A DNA stretch of 64,000 nucleotides from Arthrobacter sp. ISL-5. GTDB lineage: Bacteria > Actinomycetota > Actinomycetes > Actinomycetales > Micrococcaceae. A program made the position numbers and the translations under genes. The notes beneath the pieces were generated by a model that saw nothing but the letters and a program-made list of their open reading frames with translations, ran no database searches and had not been told where the DNA came from. The DNA lies in assembly GCF_018613835.1 (NCBI RefSeq), contig NZ_JAGGPM010000045.1, positions 1-64,000 on the forward strand, in the 5' to 3' direction. Below, piece by piece: positions 45,402 through 54,157 of this stretch. Positions within the stretch are counted from its first letter, which is position 1, and every line of letters starts with the position of its first letter.

Positions 45402-45698
45402 TTACTTAACGACGATCGCCAGAACGTCGCGGGCAGACAGCACGAGGTACTCGGTGCCACCGGTCTTGACTTCAGTTCCGCCGTACTTGGAGTAGATAAC
45501 GACGTCGCCGATGGCTACGTCGATCGGAACGCGGTTGCCGTTGTCATCGAAGCGGCCGGGGCCTACTGCAACAACTTCGCCTTCCTGCGGCTTCTCCTGC
45601 GCGGAGTCCGGGATGACCAGGCCGGAAGCCGTGGTCTGCTCGGCTTCGAGCGGGCGGACAACAATACGATCCTCAAGAGGCTTAATAGAGACCGACAC
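45402..45698 (-). CDS. groES: 10-kDa co-chaperonin GroES
   Basis: The 98-residue protein caps the GroEL ring. VSIKPLEDRIVVRPLEAEQT opens it, the mobile loop lies near TTASGLVIPDSAQEKPQEG, and YSKYGGTEVKTGGTEYLVLS closes it. The start is GTG with AAGGAGAGG before it. It is the first gene of the groES-groEL operon, whose leader carries two CIRCE repeats. Confidence 0.97.
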   Translation of the reverse strand: MSVSIKPLEDRIVVRPLEAEQTTASGLVIPDSAQEKPQEGEVVAVGPGRFDDNGNRVPIDVAIGDVVIYSKYGGTEVKTGGTEYLVLSARDVLAIVVK

Positions 45699-45809
45699 TC
45701 GGACCTCTCCTTTTCGTCAGCAAATTCATGGACAGTAGAACTGTTGCGCCTGAGCGTGCAAACCGTCGTCGCGGTGCCGGCAGCAGCCTGGCTGGCAGTT
45801 CTTCATGTG

Positions 45810-45836
45810 TTAGCACCCTCCTAGGGAGAGTGCTAA
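45810..45836. promoter_or_regulatory. CIRCE operator 1 of groES-groEL
   Basis: TTAGCACCC, nine bases, GAGTGCTAA: one mismatch to the HrcA operator consensus. It lies downstream of the promoter on the minus strand, inside the leader region. Confidence 0.9.
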
Positions 45837-45856
45837 TGACGACTCTATGTAAGGGG

Positions 45857-45883
45857 TTAGCACTCGGTCAAGGTGAGTGCCAG
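45857..45883. promoter_or_regulatory. CIRCE operator 2 of groES-groEL
   Basis: TTAGCACTC, nine bases, GAGTGCCAG: one arm perfect, two mismatches in the other. On the minus strand a TTGACC -35-like hexamer lies within the repeat and an AT-rich -10-like region (ACATAGAG) falls between the two CIRCE copies, so HrcA would cover the whole promoter. Confidence 0.88.
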
Positions 45884-45939
45884 AATTTCATCCGCGGTGA
45901 ACAGCCGGCAGGATGCAGTCGGCGGCCTCCCGGCAGCCG

Positions 45940-46341
45940 TCAGCGGCCGGCGAGGTCGTCAAACCCCAGGTCTTCTTCGTCTTCACCGTCCGCCGCCGGC
46001 GCGTTTTTCCGCTGCAGGAACAGCACGACGGCGGAGGCGGCAGCCGCCAGCACGGAGACGATCAGGAACACCACGCCGCCAATGCGGGCGCCGGAGTACA
46101 GCTCCCGGATCTGGCGGGCTTCGTCGGTCGCGTCACTGATGTTCTTGCCGCCCACCGAATAGACGGTGGCGTTGAAGGAGTCCAGGAGGAAGATGATCAC
46201 CAGCAGCACGATGCAGACGACGGCGGCAACAGCGCCGGCGATCAGGGCCGGCCGTGCGTACCGGACCACTCGCGCATGCCGGACCAGGTCAGTGCGGCTT
46301 CGGTTGGGCTGGTCAGGACTGGGCGTTGCGCTGGATTCCAT
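45940..46341 (-). CDS. Two-span membrane protein of unknown function
   Basis: The 133-residue protein has a basic N-terminus, helix 1 (ALIAGAVAAVVCIVLLVIIFL), an outer loop with YSVGGKNISDATDEARQIRE, helix 2 (VVFLIVSVLAAAASAVVLFL) and an acidic tail DGEDEEDLGFDDLAGR. No family is recognised. It is divergent from the methyltransferase gene with only 55 bases between start codons. TAGGGT ends seven bases before its ATG, and the other gene has the same arrangement. Confidence 0.7.
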   Translation of the reverse strand: MESSATPSPDQPNRSRTDLVRHARVVRYARPALIAGAVAAVVCIVLLVIIFLLDSFNATVYSVGGKNISDATDEARQIRELYSGARIGGVVFLIVSVLAAAASAVVLFLQRKNAPAADGEDEEDLGFDDLAGR

Positions 46342-46348
46342 TCAGACC

Positions 46349-46354
46349 ACCCTA
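46349..46354 (-). promoter_or_regulatory. -10 hexamer of the two-span membrane gene (leaderless type)
   Basis: TAGGGT on the minus strand ends seven bases before the ATG at 46341. It is back-to-back with the -10 of the methyltransferase gene at 46384-46389. Confidence 0.5.
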
Positions 46355-46383
46355 TCGGCAACAGCACCGGCGGGCCCCTCCAC

Positions 46384-46389
46384 TAGGCT
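46384..46389 (+). promoter_or_regulatory. -10 hexamer of the methyltransferase gene (leaderless type)
   Basis: TAGGCT ends seven bases before the ATG at 46397. The two divergent -10 boxes are only 29 bases apart, so both promoters must overlap. Confidence 0.55.
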
Positions 46390-46396
46390 TGACTCC

Positions 46397-47626
46397 ATGT
46401 CTGAAGCACCGCAGGACCAGATCGCCCACCTCCTGACCGAGGAAGGATGGGAGCTCCTGGCATCGCTGGGTCCGTACCGGGAGGACCAGTCCTTCGCGCT
46501 CAACTCCAGCCTCCGCAAGGCGGGGCACTCCCCCGAGCTCGTGTCCGCAGTGCTGACGCAGTCCCGGCTGCGCACCAAAGCCGAGGGCAAGTTCGGCGAG
46601 TTCGCCCGGCAGATGCTGTTCACCCAGGCTGGCCTTGAGCAGGCCACGCGGCTCAGCGTCGCGGCCCGGCACGCCCAGCGCTTCGCCGAGGCAGGCGTCC
46701 GGCACGTGGCCGACCTCGGCTGCGGCCTCGGCGCGGACTCCATGGCACTCGCGTCCCTCGATATTGCCGTGACGGCCGTGGAGCTCGACGAGACCACCGC
46801 CGCGTGCGCCACCATCAACCTCATTCCCTTCCCGCACGCCACCGTGGTGCACTCGGACGCGACCTCGGTTCCGCTCGGTGACGAGGACGGCGTCTGGCTG
46901 GATCCTGCCCGGCGCACCACGTCCACCTCCGGAACCACAAGGATCTGGGACCCCGAGGCCTTTTCGCCTCCGTTGTCCTTCGCGGAGTCGCTCGCCGCAG
47001 CCGGGCGCGCCGTCGGCGTCAAGATGGGGCCCGGCATGCCGCACGAGTCCGTGCCCCGGGGCTGCGAAGCGCAGTGGGTTTCGGTGGGCGGTGACGTCAC
47101 CGAGGTCGCGCTCTGGTTCAACGCGGTGGCGCGCCCCGGCATCCGGCGCGCAGCGCTGGTCATCGGGCCGCAGGGGGCGGCCGAGCTCACCAGCGCGGCG
47201 GGGTTCGGCGGCGGTCCGGTTGCTCCGGTGGGCCCGGTGGAGGGCTACCTGTACGAACCGGACGGCGCCGTGATCCGTGCCGGGCTCGTGGCCGACCTTG
47301 CCCTCGAGCTGGGCGGCCATCTGGTTGACGAGCACATCGCCTACATCTGCGCCCCGAACCTCGTGGACACGCCCTTCGCGCGGGCTTACAGGGTCCTTGA
47401 GGTCATGCCCTACAACGTGAAGGCGCTCAAGGCCTGGGTCAGGCAGAACGGCATCGGCGTGCTGGACATCAAGAAGCGGGGCACGTCCGTCACCCCCGAA
47501 GAGCTGCGGAAGCAGCTGCTGCCCGGCTCGAAGTCCGGAGGGAAAAGCACCGGAAAGAAGACAGCCACCCTGGTCCTCACCCGGATCGGGGAGGAACGGG
47601 TGGCCGTCTCGGTGGAGCCGCAGTAA
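46397..47626 (+). CDS. Class I SAM methyltransferase with THUMP-like domain
   Basis: The 409-residue protein has an N-terminal helical part (QDQIAHLLTEEGWELLASLG), then the SAM-binding motif HVADLGCGLGADSMALASLD and the acidic residue in VTAVELDETTAACATINL. WLDPARRT fits the catalytic loop of RNA or protein methyltransferases. A C-terminal domain (PYNVKALKAWVRQNGIGVLD) resembles the THUMP-like extension of this actinobacterial family. The substrate is probably RNA, but not shown. TAGGCT ends seven bases before the ATG at 46397, so the transcript should be leaderless; the longer upstream frame is not used. Confidence 0.85.
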   Translation: MSEAPQDQIAHLLTEEGWELLASLGPYREDQSFALNSSLRKAGHSPELVSAVLTQSRLRTKAEGKFGEFARQMLFTQAGLEQATRLSVAARHAQRFAEAGVRHVADLGCGLGADSMALASLDIAVTAVELDETTAACATINLIPFPHATVVHSDATSVPLGDEDGVWLDPARRTTSTSGTTRIWDPEAFSPPLSFAESLAAAGRAVGVKMGPGMPHESVPRGCEAQWVSVGGDVTEVALWFNAVARPGIRRAALVIGPQGAAELTSAAGFGGGPVAPVGPVEGYLYEPDGAVIRAGLVADLALELGGHLVDEHIAYICAPNLVDTPFARAYRVLEVMPYNVKALKAWVRQNGIGVLDIKKRGTSVTPEELRKQLLPGSKSGGKSTGKKTATLVLTRIGEERVAVSVEPQ

Positions 47627-47697
47627 CCGGCTGCCGGCCGCTGCGGCGCCGAACTGCGCGGCGTAACTACTGCACGCCTGACTGCTGCGCGGCCTGG

Positions 47698-48525
47698 CTA
47701 CTGCGCGCGAACGAACGCTTCGGCGTCCCGCACCTGCTGGTCGGTGGGGCGGATGCCGGTGTACAGCACAAACTGCTCCAGCGCCTGGATGGTGGCGACC
47801 TCCGCGCCGGTGATGACCTTCTTGCCGGCCGCGCGGGCCGCCTTGATGAGCGGCGTCTCAGGTGGCAGGGCCACGACGTCGAACACCACCTTGGCGGCCT
47901 CGACGGCCTCAGCGGGGAAAGAAAGTGATTCGGCGTCCGGTCCCCCGGCCATGCCAACAGGGGTGACGTTGATGATCATGTCCGCCGCGGCGTCCGGTCC
48001 GGTGCCAAGGTCCGCGCGCCAGGCAAAGCCGTAGAGGTCGGCCAGCGCGCGGCCGGCGGCCTCGTTCCGGGCGATGATGGTGACGTCCTTGAAGCCCGCA
48101 TCGCGCAGCGCCGCCGCCGTGGCCTTGGCCATTCCGCCGGCACCCTTGAGCAGCACGCAGAACCCGGCCGGCACCGCGTTGCGTTCGAGCAGCTGCTCAA
48201 TCGCCGTGTAGTCGGTGTTGTAGGCCGTCAGCCGGCCGGCGTCATTGACGATGGTGTTGACCGAATCGATGGCCTTGGCCGACGGGTCCATGACGTCCAC
48301 AAGGGCGATCACGTCTTCCTTGTACGGCATGGAAACGGCGCAGCCCCGGATCCCCAAGCCGCGGACCCCGGCGATCGCCTGGGCCAGGTCGGTGGGCGCA
48401 AAGGCCTTGTAGATCCAGTTCAGGCCAAGCTGGTCGTAGAGGTAGTTGTGGAAGCGCGTCCCGTTGTTGCTCGGCCTGGCCGAGAGGGAGATGCACAGGG
48501 TCATGTCTTTGTTCAGAATCGGCAC
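47698..48525 (-). CDS. Shikimate 5-dehydrogenase-like protein
   Basis: The 275-residue protein has the AroE fold: LCISLSARPSNNGTRFHNYL at the substrate site, VSMPYKEDVI with the catalytic lysine, the Asp in YNTDYTAIEQLLE, and the NADP motif VLLKGAGGMAKATAAALRDA. VTPVGMAGG is the family's later signature. Sequence details (PYKEDV, LLKGAGG) suggest the YdiB/AroE-like group that may act on quinate or related acids. A shorter start at MTLCIS, seven codons in, is possible. It probably oxidises or reduces a shikimate-type ring acid in the cytosol. Confidence 0.88.
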   Translation of the reverse strand: MPILNKDMTLCISLSARPSNNGTRFHNYLYDQLGLNWIYKAFAPTDLAQAIAGVRGLGIRGCAVSMPYKEDVIALVDVMDPSAKAIDSVNTIVNDAGRLTAYNTDYTAIEQLLERNAVPAGFCVLLKGAGGMAKATAAALRDAGFKDVTIIARNEAAGRALADLYGFAWRADLGTGPDAAADMIINVTPVGMAGGPDAESLSFPAEAVEAAKVVFDVVALPPETPLIKAARAAGKKVITGAEVATIQALEQFVLYTGIRPTDQQVRDAEAFVRAQ

Positions 48526-48622
48526 TCCTCCATTAAACGGTCATGCCGCGGCGCGATCACCCCGGCGGGCCGTGCGGATCCGGATTCTTTCCTTTATGAC
48601 ACCGACTTTTGTGACACGGACG

Positions 48623-50398
48623 TCAGCGGCAGCCGGAACCAGGGCGGTAGGTTCCGACGGCGGCCGGCAGCTTTCCGGTGGCTGCGGCCTTGCCCGCCAG
48701 GACGGCCAGGAGGGCCCTGAACGCGGCGGGCGTCCGGCCGTATAAGGCGATCTTGGTGGGCGCGGCGGAACGGGCCAGCGGCCAGGGCGCATCCAGGGCA
48801 ACGGCAATGTCGCCGCCCGCGGGAGCGCCGCGGTATCCGATGAGAGTGACCAGCGGCCCCGCCCCCAGCGTGATCCCCTGCTCCCTGGCGGCAGCGGCAA
48901 AGCGGGCCCTGTCCCCCGCCGTGCCTCCGGCCAGCCGGACGCGGCCCGCCACGTGCGCCCCCCTGCACCGTCCGGAGAGAACGGTGACGGCCCGGGCGGA
49001 GACTTCGGCGGACAAGCTCTCGCCGCTGCCCGGAGCCGCCGGAGGGTGTTGCGCCTTTGTGCGGCCCTGCCAGATCATCATCGTGACCACCCGCCGCGCG
49101 GCCTCATCCAGGCGTGACAGCGGAAGCTTTCCGGCCCCGACGGCTTTGACAATGGCCGAGTGGGCTGTGTTCACATCCACCGGCATCAGCAGCAGATCGG
49201 CACCGGCGGCCAGCGCGGCGGGGGCCGCCGAGCCTTGGGGGTACCGGCCGCTCACGGCGCCCATGTTCAGCGCGTCCGTGACGGCCACTCCCTTGAACCC
49301 CAGACCCCGCAGGGCCGCGTAGGTGGCTTTCGAGATCGACGCCGGAACGCCCGGCTCCAGGGCAGGAACGGCGATGTGTCCGGTCATGATCATCGGGGAA
49401 CCTGCCGCCACAGCGGCCTGGAAGGGCTTCCAGTCCCTGGCCTTCAGCTGGGCCACTGTGGCCTTCTGGACCGGCAGGTCCGTGTGCGAATCGGACGTCA
49501 CCGAGCCGTGCCCCGGAAAATGTTTGGCGGCCGGCAGCACACCGGCCTCCAGCATGCCCTTGGAGAAGCCGACGCTGAGGATTCCCGCCGCGCGGGGATC
49601 TGCTGACATCGAGCGGGCCCCGATGGTGGGATCGGCGGGACCTATGGTGGCATCGGCGTCGGGCGCGAAGCCCACCGTGAATCCGACGGCCGCGAGTTCC
49701 GCCGCCAGCCCGGCGCCGGCCTGGGTTGCCAGCGGGACGCTGCCGGCCGCGCCATAGCTCATGGGGGACGGCCAGCCGGTGAGCGGGGCACCCACGCGTT
49801 GCACCATTCCCCCTTCCTGGTCCACGCCGATCAGGCCGGGCCAGGTTCGTCCGCCGGACCGCGAAGCCGCGTCGAGCCGACGGGTCGCCGCGGTCAGCGC
49901 CGGAACGTCGACCAGTCCGCCGGGAGTCCCGGGCACGTTGTCGGCCATGATCATTGATCCGGCGAGATGAAGCCGCTCAACGGTGGCCGCCTGGGTCCGG
50001 TGATCGAGGCCGGCAAAGGACGGCAGGAGCACCTGCCCGGCCTTCTCGCTCAGCGTCATCCGTGCGACGGCGGCGCTGGCCGCCTCGAGGTCCCGCTGCT
50101 GCGGACCCCAGCCCAGGGGTGCCGTTCCCCGTTTCCCGTCCGCAGTCTTCGGTGCGGACGATGCGGGAGCCGGCAGGGCCGCCGTCGGGGATTCTCCCTG
50201 ATCCGGCGCAGGGGCCTCCGGAGCAGCCGCACTCGAGGGAGGCGGCTGTGGCGGGGCAGTGCACGACGCCAGGGCGAGCAGCGCCGCGAGGGCTGCCGCC
50301 GTCCGGGCAGGCCGGTAAGGGGCGGGTCCGTCATTGGTCTGGTGCGGGAAGGTGGTCCTGTGAAAACTTTCACGCGCTCTCTGTAACCAAGCCATCAT
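48623..50398 (-). CDS. NagZ-type glycoside hydrolase family 3 lipoprotein
   Basis: The 591-residue precursor has a hydrophobic N-terminal segment ending in LASC, a lipobox, so it is membrane-anchored outside. The GH3 N-domain shows GLIGVDQEGGMVQRVGAPLT, the NagZ signature AAKHFPGHGSVTSDSHTDLP with the acid/base histidine, and the nucleophile Asp in GVAVTDALNMGAVS. A C-terminal alpha/beta domain is truncated relative to large GH3 enzymes. It should remove N-acetylglucosamine from peptidoglycan fragments. The neighbouring YbdK-type ligase gene is divergent, 99 bases away. Confidence 0.88.
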   Translation of the reverse strand: MMAWLQRARESFHRTTFPHQTNDGPAPYRPARTAAALAALLALASCTAPPQPPPSSAAAPEAPAPDQGESPTAALPAPASSAPKTADGKRGTAPLGWGPQQRDLEAASAAVARMTLSEKAGQVLLPSFAGLDHRTQAATVERLHLAGSMIMADNVPGTPGGLVDVPALTAATRRLDAASRSGGRTWPGLIGVDQEGGMVQRVGAPLTGWPSPMSYGAAGSVPLATQAGAGLAAELAAVGFTVGFAPDADATIGPADPTIGARSMSADPRAAGILSVGFSKGMLEAGVLPAAKHFPGHGSVTSDSHTDLPVQKATVAQLKARDWKPFQAAVAAGSPMIMTGHIAVPALEPGVPASISKATYAALRGLGFKGVAVTDALNMGAVSGRYPQGSAAPAALAAGADLLLMPVDVNTAHSAIVKAVGAGKLPLSRLDEAARRVVTMMIWQGRTKAQHPPAAPGSGESLSAEVSARAVTVLSGRCRGAHVAGRVRLAGGTAGDRARFAAAAREQGITLGAGPLVTLIGYRGAPAGGDIAVALDAPWPLARSAAPTKIALYGRTPAAFRALLAVLAGKAAATGKLPAAVGTYRPGSGCR

Positions 50399-50497
50399 CT
50401 CGATGCTACCCCTGCACTAGACTTGAAAGACCGTTCCCCTGCCAGCCGTTCTGCCAGAAACGGCCACCACGGGACAGCAGAACTGCGAGAGGAACAC

Positions 50498-51649
50498 ATG
50501 AAGATTGATTTCGCTTCATCCCGGCAATCAACTCTTGGTGTGGAATGGGAACTCGCCCTGGTTGATGCTCAGACCGGCGAATTGGCGTCCGTGGCAAACG
50601 AGGTCCTGCGCGGGGTGTCCGCCAACCACCCCGAGCTGAACGAGGACGACGAACACCCGCACATCAAGCAGGAACTGCTCCTGAACACCGTGGAACTGGT
50701 CACCGGGATCTGCGAGACCGCCGCGGAAGCCAAAGAGGACCTCAGCCGGTCCCTGGCGGCCGTCCGCGAAGTCACCGATCCCATGGGAGTGGAAGTTTTC
50801 TCGGCGGGCAGCCACCCTTTCAGCCCTCCGCAGCTGCAGCCGGTCACGGACAAGGAACGGTACGCCAAGCTGATCGACCGCACGCAATGGTGGGGCCGCC
50901 AAATGGTCATCTACGGCGTGCACGTGCACGTGGGCCTCGACCGGCGCGAGAAGGTCCTCCCCGTGCTGGACGGCCTGGTCAACTACTTCCCGCACTTCCA
51001 GTCGCTGTCCGCCTCCAGCCCGTTCTGGGGAGGCGAGGACACCGGCTACGCGTCCCAGCGCGCCCTCATGTTCCAGCAGCTTCCGACGGCGGGACTGCCG
51101 TTCCAGTTCCGCTCATGGGAAGAATATGAGTCCTATGTCCAGGACATGTTCACCACCGGCGTGATCGACACACTCTCGGAAATCCGCTGGGACATCCGGC
51201 CGGTCCCGAACCTCGGCACCATCGAGATGCGCATCTGCGACGGCCTGGCCACGCTTGAAGAGGTGGGCGCCGTTGCTGCCCTGACGCAGTGCCTTGTGCA
51301 TGAGTTCTCCACCACGCTGGAGAACGGCGGCACCATTCCCACCATGCCGCCGTGGCACGTCCAGGAAAACAAGTGGCGCGCTGCCCGGTACGGCATGGAT
51401 GCGATCATCATCCTGGACGCCGAGGGCAACGAGCAGCTGGTCACCGAGCACCTGCTGGAGACCCTGAACCGGCTCGAGCCCATCGCCGCGAAGCTGGGCT
51501 GCCCCGATGAGCTGGCCGACGTCGAAAAAATCATCAGCCGCGGAGCCGGCTACCAGCGCCAGCGGCGCGTGGCTGCGGAGAACGGCGGCAACCTCCAGGC
51601 CGTGGTGCTGGACCTGGTCGAGCAGATGCGGAACGGGCCCACGGCGTAA
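50498..51649 (+). CDS. YbdK-type carboxylate-amine (glutamate-cysteine) ligase
   Basis: The ATG at 50498 follows GAGGAAC and gives 383 residues beginning MKIDFASSRQSTLGVEWELA. The GCS2 family pattern is clear: ELNEDDEHPHIKQELLLNTV, VFSAGSHPFSPPQLQPVTDK, WGRQMVIYGVHVHVGLDRRE, and NLGTIEMRICDGLATLEEVG. Such enzymes form weak gamma-glutamyl bonds; in mycothiol-producing actinobacteria the natural product is not certain. A TAGACT hexamer lies far upstream (near 50434), so this mRNA has a leader of roughly 55 bases. Confidence 0.92.
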   Translation: MKIDFASSRQSTLGVEWELALVDAQTGELASVANEVLRGVSANHPELNEDDEHPHIKQELLLNTVELVTGICETAAEAKEDLSRSLAAVREVTDPMGVEVFSAGSHPFSPPQLQPVTDKERYAKLIDRTQWWGRQMVIYGVHVHVGLDRREKVLPVLDGLVNYFPHFQSLSASSPFWGGEDTGYASQRALMFQQLPTAGLPFQFRSWEEYESYVQDMFTTGVIDTLSEIRWDIRPVPNLGTIEMRICDGLATLEEVGAVAALTQCLVHEFSTTLENGGTIPTMPPWHVQENKWRAARYGMDAIIILDAEGNEQLVTEHLLETLNRLEPIAAKLGCPDELADVEKIISRGAGYQRQRRVAAENGGNLQAVVLDLVEQMRNGPTA

Positions 51650-51729
51650 GCGCGGCCTGCCCGGTTGAAGGCCCGCCCGGTTGAAGTCCCCGCTGGCTGC
51701 TGCCGGACTCCGTGGGCTCGCGAGGCAGG

Positions 51730-52863
51730 TTAGACGGCCGCCGTCTGGGCGGCTTCCGGTGCCGGCGCCGAAACCGTGGTGACGGGCATCGACGAATCCG
51801 GGGCGAAGGCGAGGCCGCTGGGCTCTATGCCCGCCATGACCAGCTGCGCACCGAGGGCGGCCACCATGGCGCCGTTGTCCGTGCAGAGGTCCAGCGGAGG
51901 CACATGCAGCCTGATCCCGGCGGCGGAGCAGCGCTGTTCGGTCAGCTGGCGGAGGCGCGAGTTCGCAGCCACTCCGCCGCCCAGCAGCACATTGGTGAGG
52001 CCGTGCTCCCGGCAGGCCAGAACCGCCTTGGACGTGATGACGTCCACCACGGCCTCCTGGAACGCCGCGGCGATGTCCGCCACCGGAACGGCCTCCCCCT
52101 TTGCCTCGAACTGCTCCACGCAGCGGGCCACCGCGGTTTTCAGCCCGCTGAAGGACCAGTCGTAGCGGTGCCGCCCGGGCTCCTCGGCGGTGCCCATGTA
52201 CTTGGGCTGGGTCAGGCCCCGGGGGAAGCGGATGGCCTTGGCGTTCCCCTCGCGGGCCAGCCGGTCGATGGCCGGGCCGCCGGGATAGCCCAGGCCCAGG
52301 ATCCTCGCCACCTTGTCGTAGGCCTCGCCGGCGGCATCGTCAATCGTGGAGCCCAGCAGCTCGACGTCGTCGGTGATGCTGCGGATCCGCAGGATCTCGG
52401 TGTGCCCGCCGGAAACCAGCAGGGCGCCCAAGTTCTCCGGGAGCGCCGGGCCGTTCCCGGTTTCCCCGGCCCCGCCGGGACGTGGGTCCAGGAGCCCGAC
52501 GCCCACATGGGCGACGAGGTGGTTGATCGCATACAGGGGCTTGCCTGTGGCGACGGCCAGGGCCTTCGCCGCGCACACCCCCACCATCAGGGCCCCGGCC
52601 AGCCCGGGTCCTGAGGTGACGGCGATGGCATCGATCTCATCCAGCGTTACGTCCGCCTCGGCGAGCGCGGCCTCGAGGGTCGGAACGAACGCATCCAGGT
52701 GCGCGCGTGATGCGATTTCCGGAATGACGCCGCCAAACCTGACGTGCTCGTCCATCGAGGAGGACACCGTGTTGGTCAGAAGTTCCGTGCCGCGGACGAT
52801 GCCGACGCCGGTTTCGTCGCACGAGGACTCGATGCCGAGCACGAGTGGCTGCGAACGGTTCAT
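51730..52863 (-). CDS. tsaD: tRNA N6-adenosine threonylcarbamoyltransferase
   Basis: The 377-residue ASKHA-fold protein transfers threonylcarbamoyl to A37 of ANN-decoding tRNAs with TsaB and TsaE. Signatures are VLGIESSCDETGVGIVRGTE, the metal site around YAINHLVAHVGVG, LLVSGGHTEIL and the C-terminal NVLLGGGVAANSRLRQLTEQ. It is the last gene of the alr-tsaE-tsaB-rimI-tsaD cluster and overlaps rimI by four bases. The tail is Ala/Pro-rich. Confidence 0.96.
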   Translation of the reverse strand: MNRSQPLVLGIESSCDETGVGIVRGTELLTNTVSSSMDEHVRFGGVIPEIASRAHLDAFVPTLEAALAEADVTLDEIDAIAVTSGPGLAGALMVGVCAAKALAVATGKPLYAINHLVAHVGVGLLDPRPGGAGETGNGPALPENLGALLVSGGHTEILRIRSITDDVELLGSTIDDAAGEAYDKVARILGLGYPGGPAIDRLAREGNAKAIRFPRGLTQPKYMGTAEEPGRHRYDWSFSGLKTAVARCVEQFEAKGEAVPVADIAAAFQEAVVDVITSKAVLACREHGLTNVLLGGGVAANSRLRQLTEQRCSAAGIRLHVPPLDLCTDNGAMVAALGAQLVMAGIEPSGLAFAPDSSMPVTTVSAPAPEAAQTAAV

Positions 52864-53489
52864 TGTTGGTCTGCCTTCGTCGGGGTGGTCTCGCCGGAAC
52901 GGCGCGGGTCGTGCCGCTGAGCGGCGTCCTGGTGCGCGGGACCCTGCTGCACAGCGTCCTGCTGTCCATCGGCCGGGTGAATGACGTCCTCGTGCAGGGC
53001 CAGGACGTCCTCCAGCTGGAGCCTCATGATGAGGGCGTCCACGCCGTCACGGTAGTACTTCCGCCGCACGTGGATCTGCTCAAACCCGAACCGCCGGTAC
53101 AGCTGCTGGGCGCGCGGATTGTCGGCCCGGACCTCGAGCAGCACGTCAGCCGCGCCGCGCCGGCGCCCCTCGTTGATCAGCTCCCTGAGCAGGGCCGAGC
53201 CGATGCCCCTGCCCTCATACTCCGGCACGACGGCGATCGTCTGGACGTCCGCGATCGGCTCGACGCACATGAGGCCGGCGTAGCCGACGATCCCGTCCGG
53301 CGCCTCGGCGATCAGGTACCGGCGGGTTTCGGGCTGGGCCAGTTCGTCGACGAACATGTGCAGCGGCCACGCGTCCGCGGGAAAAAGGCGGACCTCCAGC
53401 TCATGGACGGCGGGAATGTCAGCCGGCAGCATGTCCCGTACCGTCACGGCGGCGTCGGGACGGACTGGCTTTCCGGGCAGGCCGCTCAC
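52860..53489 (-). CDS. rimI: Ribosomal protein S18-alanine N-acetyltransferase, with extra tail
   Basis: The 209-residue protein has the GNAT core of RimI: TVRDMLPADIPAVHELEVRL, IVGYAGLMCVEPIADVQTIA, the acetyl-CoA loop VVPEYEGRGIGSALLRELIN and EVRADNPRAQQLYRRFGFEQ. RimI acetylates the N-terminus of ribosomal protein S18. About 50 residues beyond the normal end (from EDVLALHEDV) are polar, rich in Gln, His and Asp, and look disordered. The gene overlaps tsaB and tsaD by four bases on each side. Confidence 0.93.
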   Translation of the reverse strand: MSGLPGKPVRPDAAVTVRDMLPADIPAVHELEVRLFPADAWPLHMFVDELAQPETRRYLIAEAPDGIVGYAGLMCVEPIADVQTIAVVPEYEGRGIGSALLRELINEGRRRGAADVLLEVRADNPRAQQLYRRFGFEQIHVRRKYYRDGVDALIMRLQLEDVLALHEDVIHPADGQQDAVQQGPAHQDAAQRHDPRRSGETTPTKADQQ

Positions 53490-54157
53490 AGGGCCCGCTT
53501 CCGGGGGCCGGGAACCTGGGCGTCGGACTCGCGGAGGTACAGCGGCGTGGAGTCGAGGAGCGTCTCCCCCGCCGCCAGCTTGGCGAGCGCGAACTGTCCC
53601 AGGTACAGCGCGTCCGGATGCTCCTCGCTGAAGTCCGGATCAGCGCGGAGGACATCCGAATAAAGTCCGGCGCCGGCTCCGTAGGCCGGCAGGTCCGGAA
53701 GATCCGCGGCGAAGCCCACATGCGGCCCGTCCACCAGCTTCGGGAGCTGGCCGGCGGTGAGCGTATACCGGGCCCAGTACACCTCCTTGCGCCTCGCGTC
53801 CGTGGCTACGAGGAACTCGGCCGGCGCGTCGGTGGATTCGGCCACTTCCAGGGCGACGGCGTCCAGGCTCATGAGCCCGTGCAGCGGCTTGTTCCACACA
53901 TGGGCCAGCGTGCGGGCTGTCGCGATCCCGGAGCGGAGCCCGGTGAAGGGGCCGGGGCCCACTCCGACGACGATCGCGTCGATGTCGGCACCGGTCACGC
54001 CGGCTTCGGCCAGCAGATTCTCGATTCCCGGCGCGAGCACCTCGGCATGCGTCCGTGTGTCCTCGGTGGAAAAGCTTCCCACGACGCCCTCCATGGCGTC
54101 GTCGGACATCAGCGCGGCGCTGGCCACGGCGGAGGTGTCGATGGCAAGAATGAGCAT
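53486..54157 (-). CDS. tsaB: t6A synthesis scaffold protein TsaB
   Basis: The 223-residue ASKHA-fold protein starts MLILAIDTSAVASAALMSDD and carries AIVVGVGPGPFTGLRSGIAT, the most conserved TsaB segment. It dimerises with TsaD and docks TsaE. SLDAVALEVAESTDAPAEFL and TDARRKEVYWARYTL are also typical. It touches the tsaE stop by one base and overlaps rimI by four. Confidence 0.95.
   Translation of the reverse strand: MLILAIDTSAVASAALMSDDAMEGVVGSFSTEDTRTHAEVLAPGIENLLAEAGVTGADIDAIVVGVGPGPFTGLRSGIATARTLAHVWNKPLHGLMSLDAVALEVAESTDAPAEFLVATDARRKEVYWARYTLTAGQLPKLVDGPHVGFAADLPDLPAYGAGAGLYSDVLRADPDFSEEHPDALYLGQFALAKLAAGETLLDSTPLYLRESDAQVPGPRKRAL

Noticed and set aside
48515..48545. A further leaderless start for the shikimate dehydrogenase-like gene
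   Set aside because: TTTAAT six bases before the GTG lacks the A at position 2 of the TANNNT pattern, and GGAGGA lies in the same place, so the case is ambiguous.
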